Source: DTU018 sp964618175 (GTDB lineage Bacteria; Bacillota; Syntrophomonadia; Syntrophomonadales; Syntrophomonadaceae). Taken from it: a stretch of DNA of 43,515 bases. Shown here in pieces: positions 42,521 through 43,515 of the stretch. Under the pieces are notes generated by a model. It saw only the letters and a list, made by a program, of their open reading frames with translations, was not told the origin of the DNA and did no database searches. Within the stretch, counting starts at the first letter, position 1. Each line of letters starts with the position of its first letter. The DNA lies in assembly GCA_964618175.1 (NCBI GenBank), contig CAZTZX010000007.1:1-43515 (forward strand). The letters are read 5' to 3'. A program made the position numbers and the translations under genes.

Positions 42521-43321
42521 ATGGCAGAGAAACCCAGGGTTATTGTGGCCGGCGCATTAGGACGTATGGGTGCCGAAACTGTTAAAGCTATTTTGCAGGA
42601 TAAGGAACTGCTGCTGGCAGCAGCCGTAGATATTAAGGCTAGAGGTGAGACGGTCAGCGATATTACTGGTTTGAAAGGCTTTTCCGTCACTCTCGAAAAC
42701 GATCTGGAAAAGGCCCTGGAGGAGACTAAACCTCAAGTATTGGTTGATTTTACTAACCCGCAGGCTGTTTTCAATAATGTGCGCGGTGCCTTGGTTAAGG
42801 GAGTTACCTGTGTAGTGGGAACTACCGGATTGAACGAGGTAGAATTAAAACAGTTGGAAAAATTGGCCCAAGAACATGCCGTGGGAGTGGCCGTAATTCC
42901 CAACTTTGCTATTGGGGCTGTTTTAATGATGAAATTTGCCCGGGAAGCAGCCCAGTATTTTCCGGATGTAGAAATAATAGAGCTGCACCATGACAAGAAA
43001 ATGGATGCCCCTTCTGGGACAGCTATTAAAACGGCCGAACTGATTAGTCAGAGTCGTCCTCAGCGTCCTCCCCGCAATATCAGGGAGATGGAAAAAATTG
43101 CTGGTTGCCGGGGGGGAGATTTAGATCAAATCCGCATACATAGTGTACGGCTACCCGGCTTGGTAGCTCATCAAGAAGTGATTTTCGGAGGCCTTGGTCA
43201 AAGCTTGACTATTCGGCATGATTCCTTTGATCGGGTGGGATTTATGCCCGGGGTGCTAATGGTTATTAAGCGCATGCTGGGCAGACAAGGATTGGTATAC
43301 GGCATGGAAAACCTATTATAA
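42521..43321 (+). CDS. dapB: 4-hydroxy-tetrahydrodipicolinate reductase
   Basis: A 266-residue NAD(P)H enzyme of the lysine/diaminopimelate and dipicolinate pathways. The Rossmann loop is VAGALGRMGAETVKAI; VLVDFTNPQ and CVVGTTGLNE follow. The catalytic ELHHDKKMDAPSGTAIKTAELI and the IHSVRLPGLVAHQEVIFGG region are intact. GAGGAGG precedes the ATG. Its product is also the direct precursor of dipicolinate substrate, fitting the next gene. Confidence 0.97.
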   Translation: MAEKPRVIVAGALGRMGAETVKAILQDKELLLAAAVDIKARGETVSDITGLKGFSVTLENDLEKALEETKPQVLVDFTNPQAVFNNVRGALVKGVTCVVGTTGLNEVELKQLEKLAQEHAVGVAVIPNFAIGAVLMMKFAREAAQYFPDVEIIELHHDKKMDAPSGTAIKTAELISQSRPQRPPRNIREMEKIAGCRGGDLDQIRIHSVRLPGLVAHQEVIFGGLGQSLTIRHDSFDRVGFMPGVLMVIKRMLGRQGLVYGMENLL

Positions 43322-43336
43322 TCCAGTAATTTCTTA

Positions 43337-43363
43337 GGACGGGTCGTGCCCGTTCTTTTTTTT
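43337..43363 (+). terminator. Terminator after dapB
   Basis: GGACGGG and CCCGTTC pair with one weak position around a five-base loop, followed by eight T. Confidence 0.85.
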
Positions 43364-43395
43364 GCTCCTTTTTAGGTACAACAACAAGTCCAAGC

Positions 43396-43423
43396 ACCAG
43401 CCAAAAAGTAAACACATATAATG
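43396..43423 (+). promoter_or_regulatory. Possible sigma-K-like promoter
   Basis: An AC dinucleotide (43396-43397), 17 bases, then CATATAATG (43415-43423) resembles the sigma-K pattern AC-N17-CATAnnnTA with one mismatch. No sigma-A -35 is placed correctly for the TATAAT it contains. In B. subtilis the dipicolinate synthase operon is sigma-K dependent, and the next gene looks like its first gene. Confidence 0.4.
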
Positions 43424-43468
43424 CTATTAATTGTGTTAAGGTATTTAACCCATAAAGGGGGGCGCGGG

Positions 43469-43515
43469 TTGAGTTCGGTATTATCTGGACTAAAGGTTGC
43501 GGTACTGGGAGGAGA
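43469..43515 (+). CDS. dpaA: Probable dipicolinate synthase subunit A, 5' end only
   Basis: The window ends after about 15 codons: a TTG start behind AAAGGGGGG, then SSVLSGLKVAVLGG. SpoVFA/DpaA proteins begin with a very similar LTGLKIAVIGGD Rossmann strand, and dapB next door supports the call. With so few residues another Rossmann-fold protein is possible. Confidence 0.55.
   Translation, partial: MSSVLSGLKVAVLGG

Noticed and set aside
1..43515. Defence island, prophage or biosynthetic mega-cluster
   Set aside because: Both strands were read for nucleases, toxins, CRISPR-type repeats, integrases and phage genes; none were found. The window is mainly conserved housekeeping DNA.

Overview
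The window looks like chromosome from an endospore-forming, flagellated anaerobic member of the Firmicutes, most plausibly Syntrophomonadaceae or a close clostridial relative. This rests on gene content and order: ymxH/nrdR, sepF-yggT-divIVA, a T-box ahead of ileS, PyrR attenuators, rqcH, a likely dipicolinate synthase start at the right edge, and an acyl-CoA dehydrogenase behind a sigma-54 promoter. No tRNA, rRNA, CRISPR array, phage or intact insertion sequence was seen. Four runs of exactly 100 N (5872, 24629, 28750, 40302) interrupt genes. Each stands for more missing sequence than 100 bases, so they are scaffold joins of unknown size.

Left part (1-8600): a GC-richer stretch without a recognised gene; a predicted ATPase; an XRE repressor/membrane-protein pair with a well-formed promoter and palindromic operators; a long intergenic region ending in a consensus sigma-54 promoter; the acyl-CoA dehydrogenase; a tiny cysteine-containing protein; a diguanylate cyclase; flgG-flgJ; then ymxH, nrdR, a helix-turn-helix/zinc-ribbon protein of unknown role and a zinc-ribbon/DUF2007 protein.

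Centre (8650-21450): the division-linked cluster pgeF, yggS, sepF, proC, yggT, divIVA, yggU. It is interrupted by a PhoP/PhoR-like two-component system whose kinase has no membrane segment, and by a long U32 protein. Then come a metallo-beta-lactamase-fold hydrolase and an EamA transporter on the minus strand, a three-gene polar amino-acid ABC transporter, and nth.

Right part (21560-43515): T-box-controlled ileS; the remains of an ACT-domain gene and its UPF0210 partner; a TraR/DksA-type zinc-finger protein; a GT4 glycosyltransferase; murT-gatD (lipid II amidation); a polyprenyl diphosphate synthase joined to a DUF2600 terpene-synthase-like gene; lspA and an RluD-type pseudouridine synthase; and a pyr operon (pyrR-B-C-K-D-F-E) with two PyrR attenuators and no carAB. 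Then come an unknown gene, rqcH, a universal stress protein, dapB and the first codons of a probable dpaA. The order pgeF...divIVA-ileS-(ylyA-like)-lspA-rluD-pyr-rqcH follows the Bacillus subtilis ylm/pyr/yloA chromosomal order, so most of the window is conserved housekeeping DNA with lineage-specific insertions. The candidates for less-described biology are those insertions and the regulatory DNA, not a new defence or mobile system.
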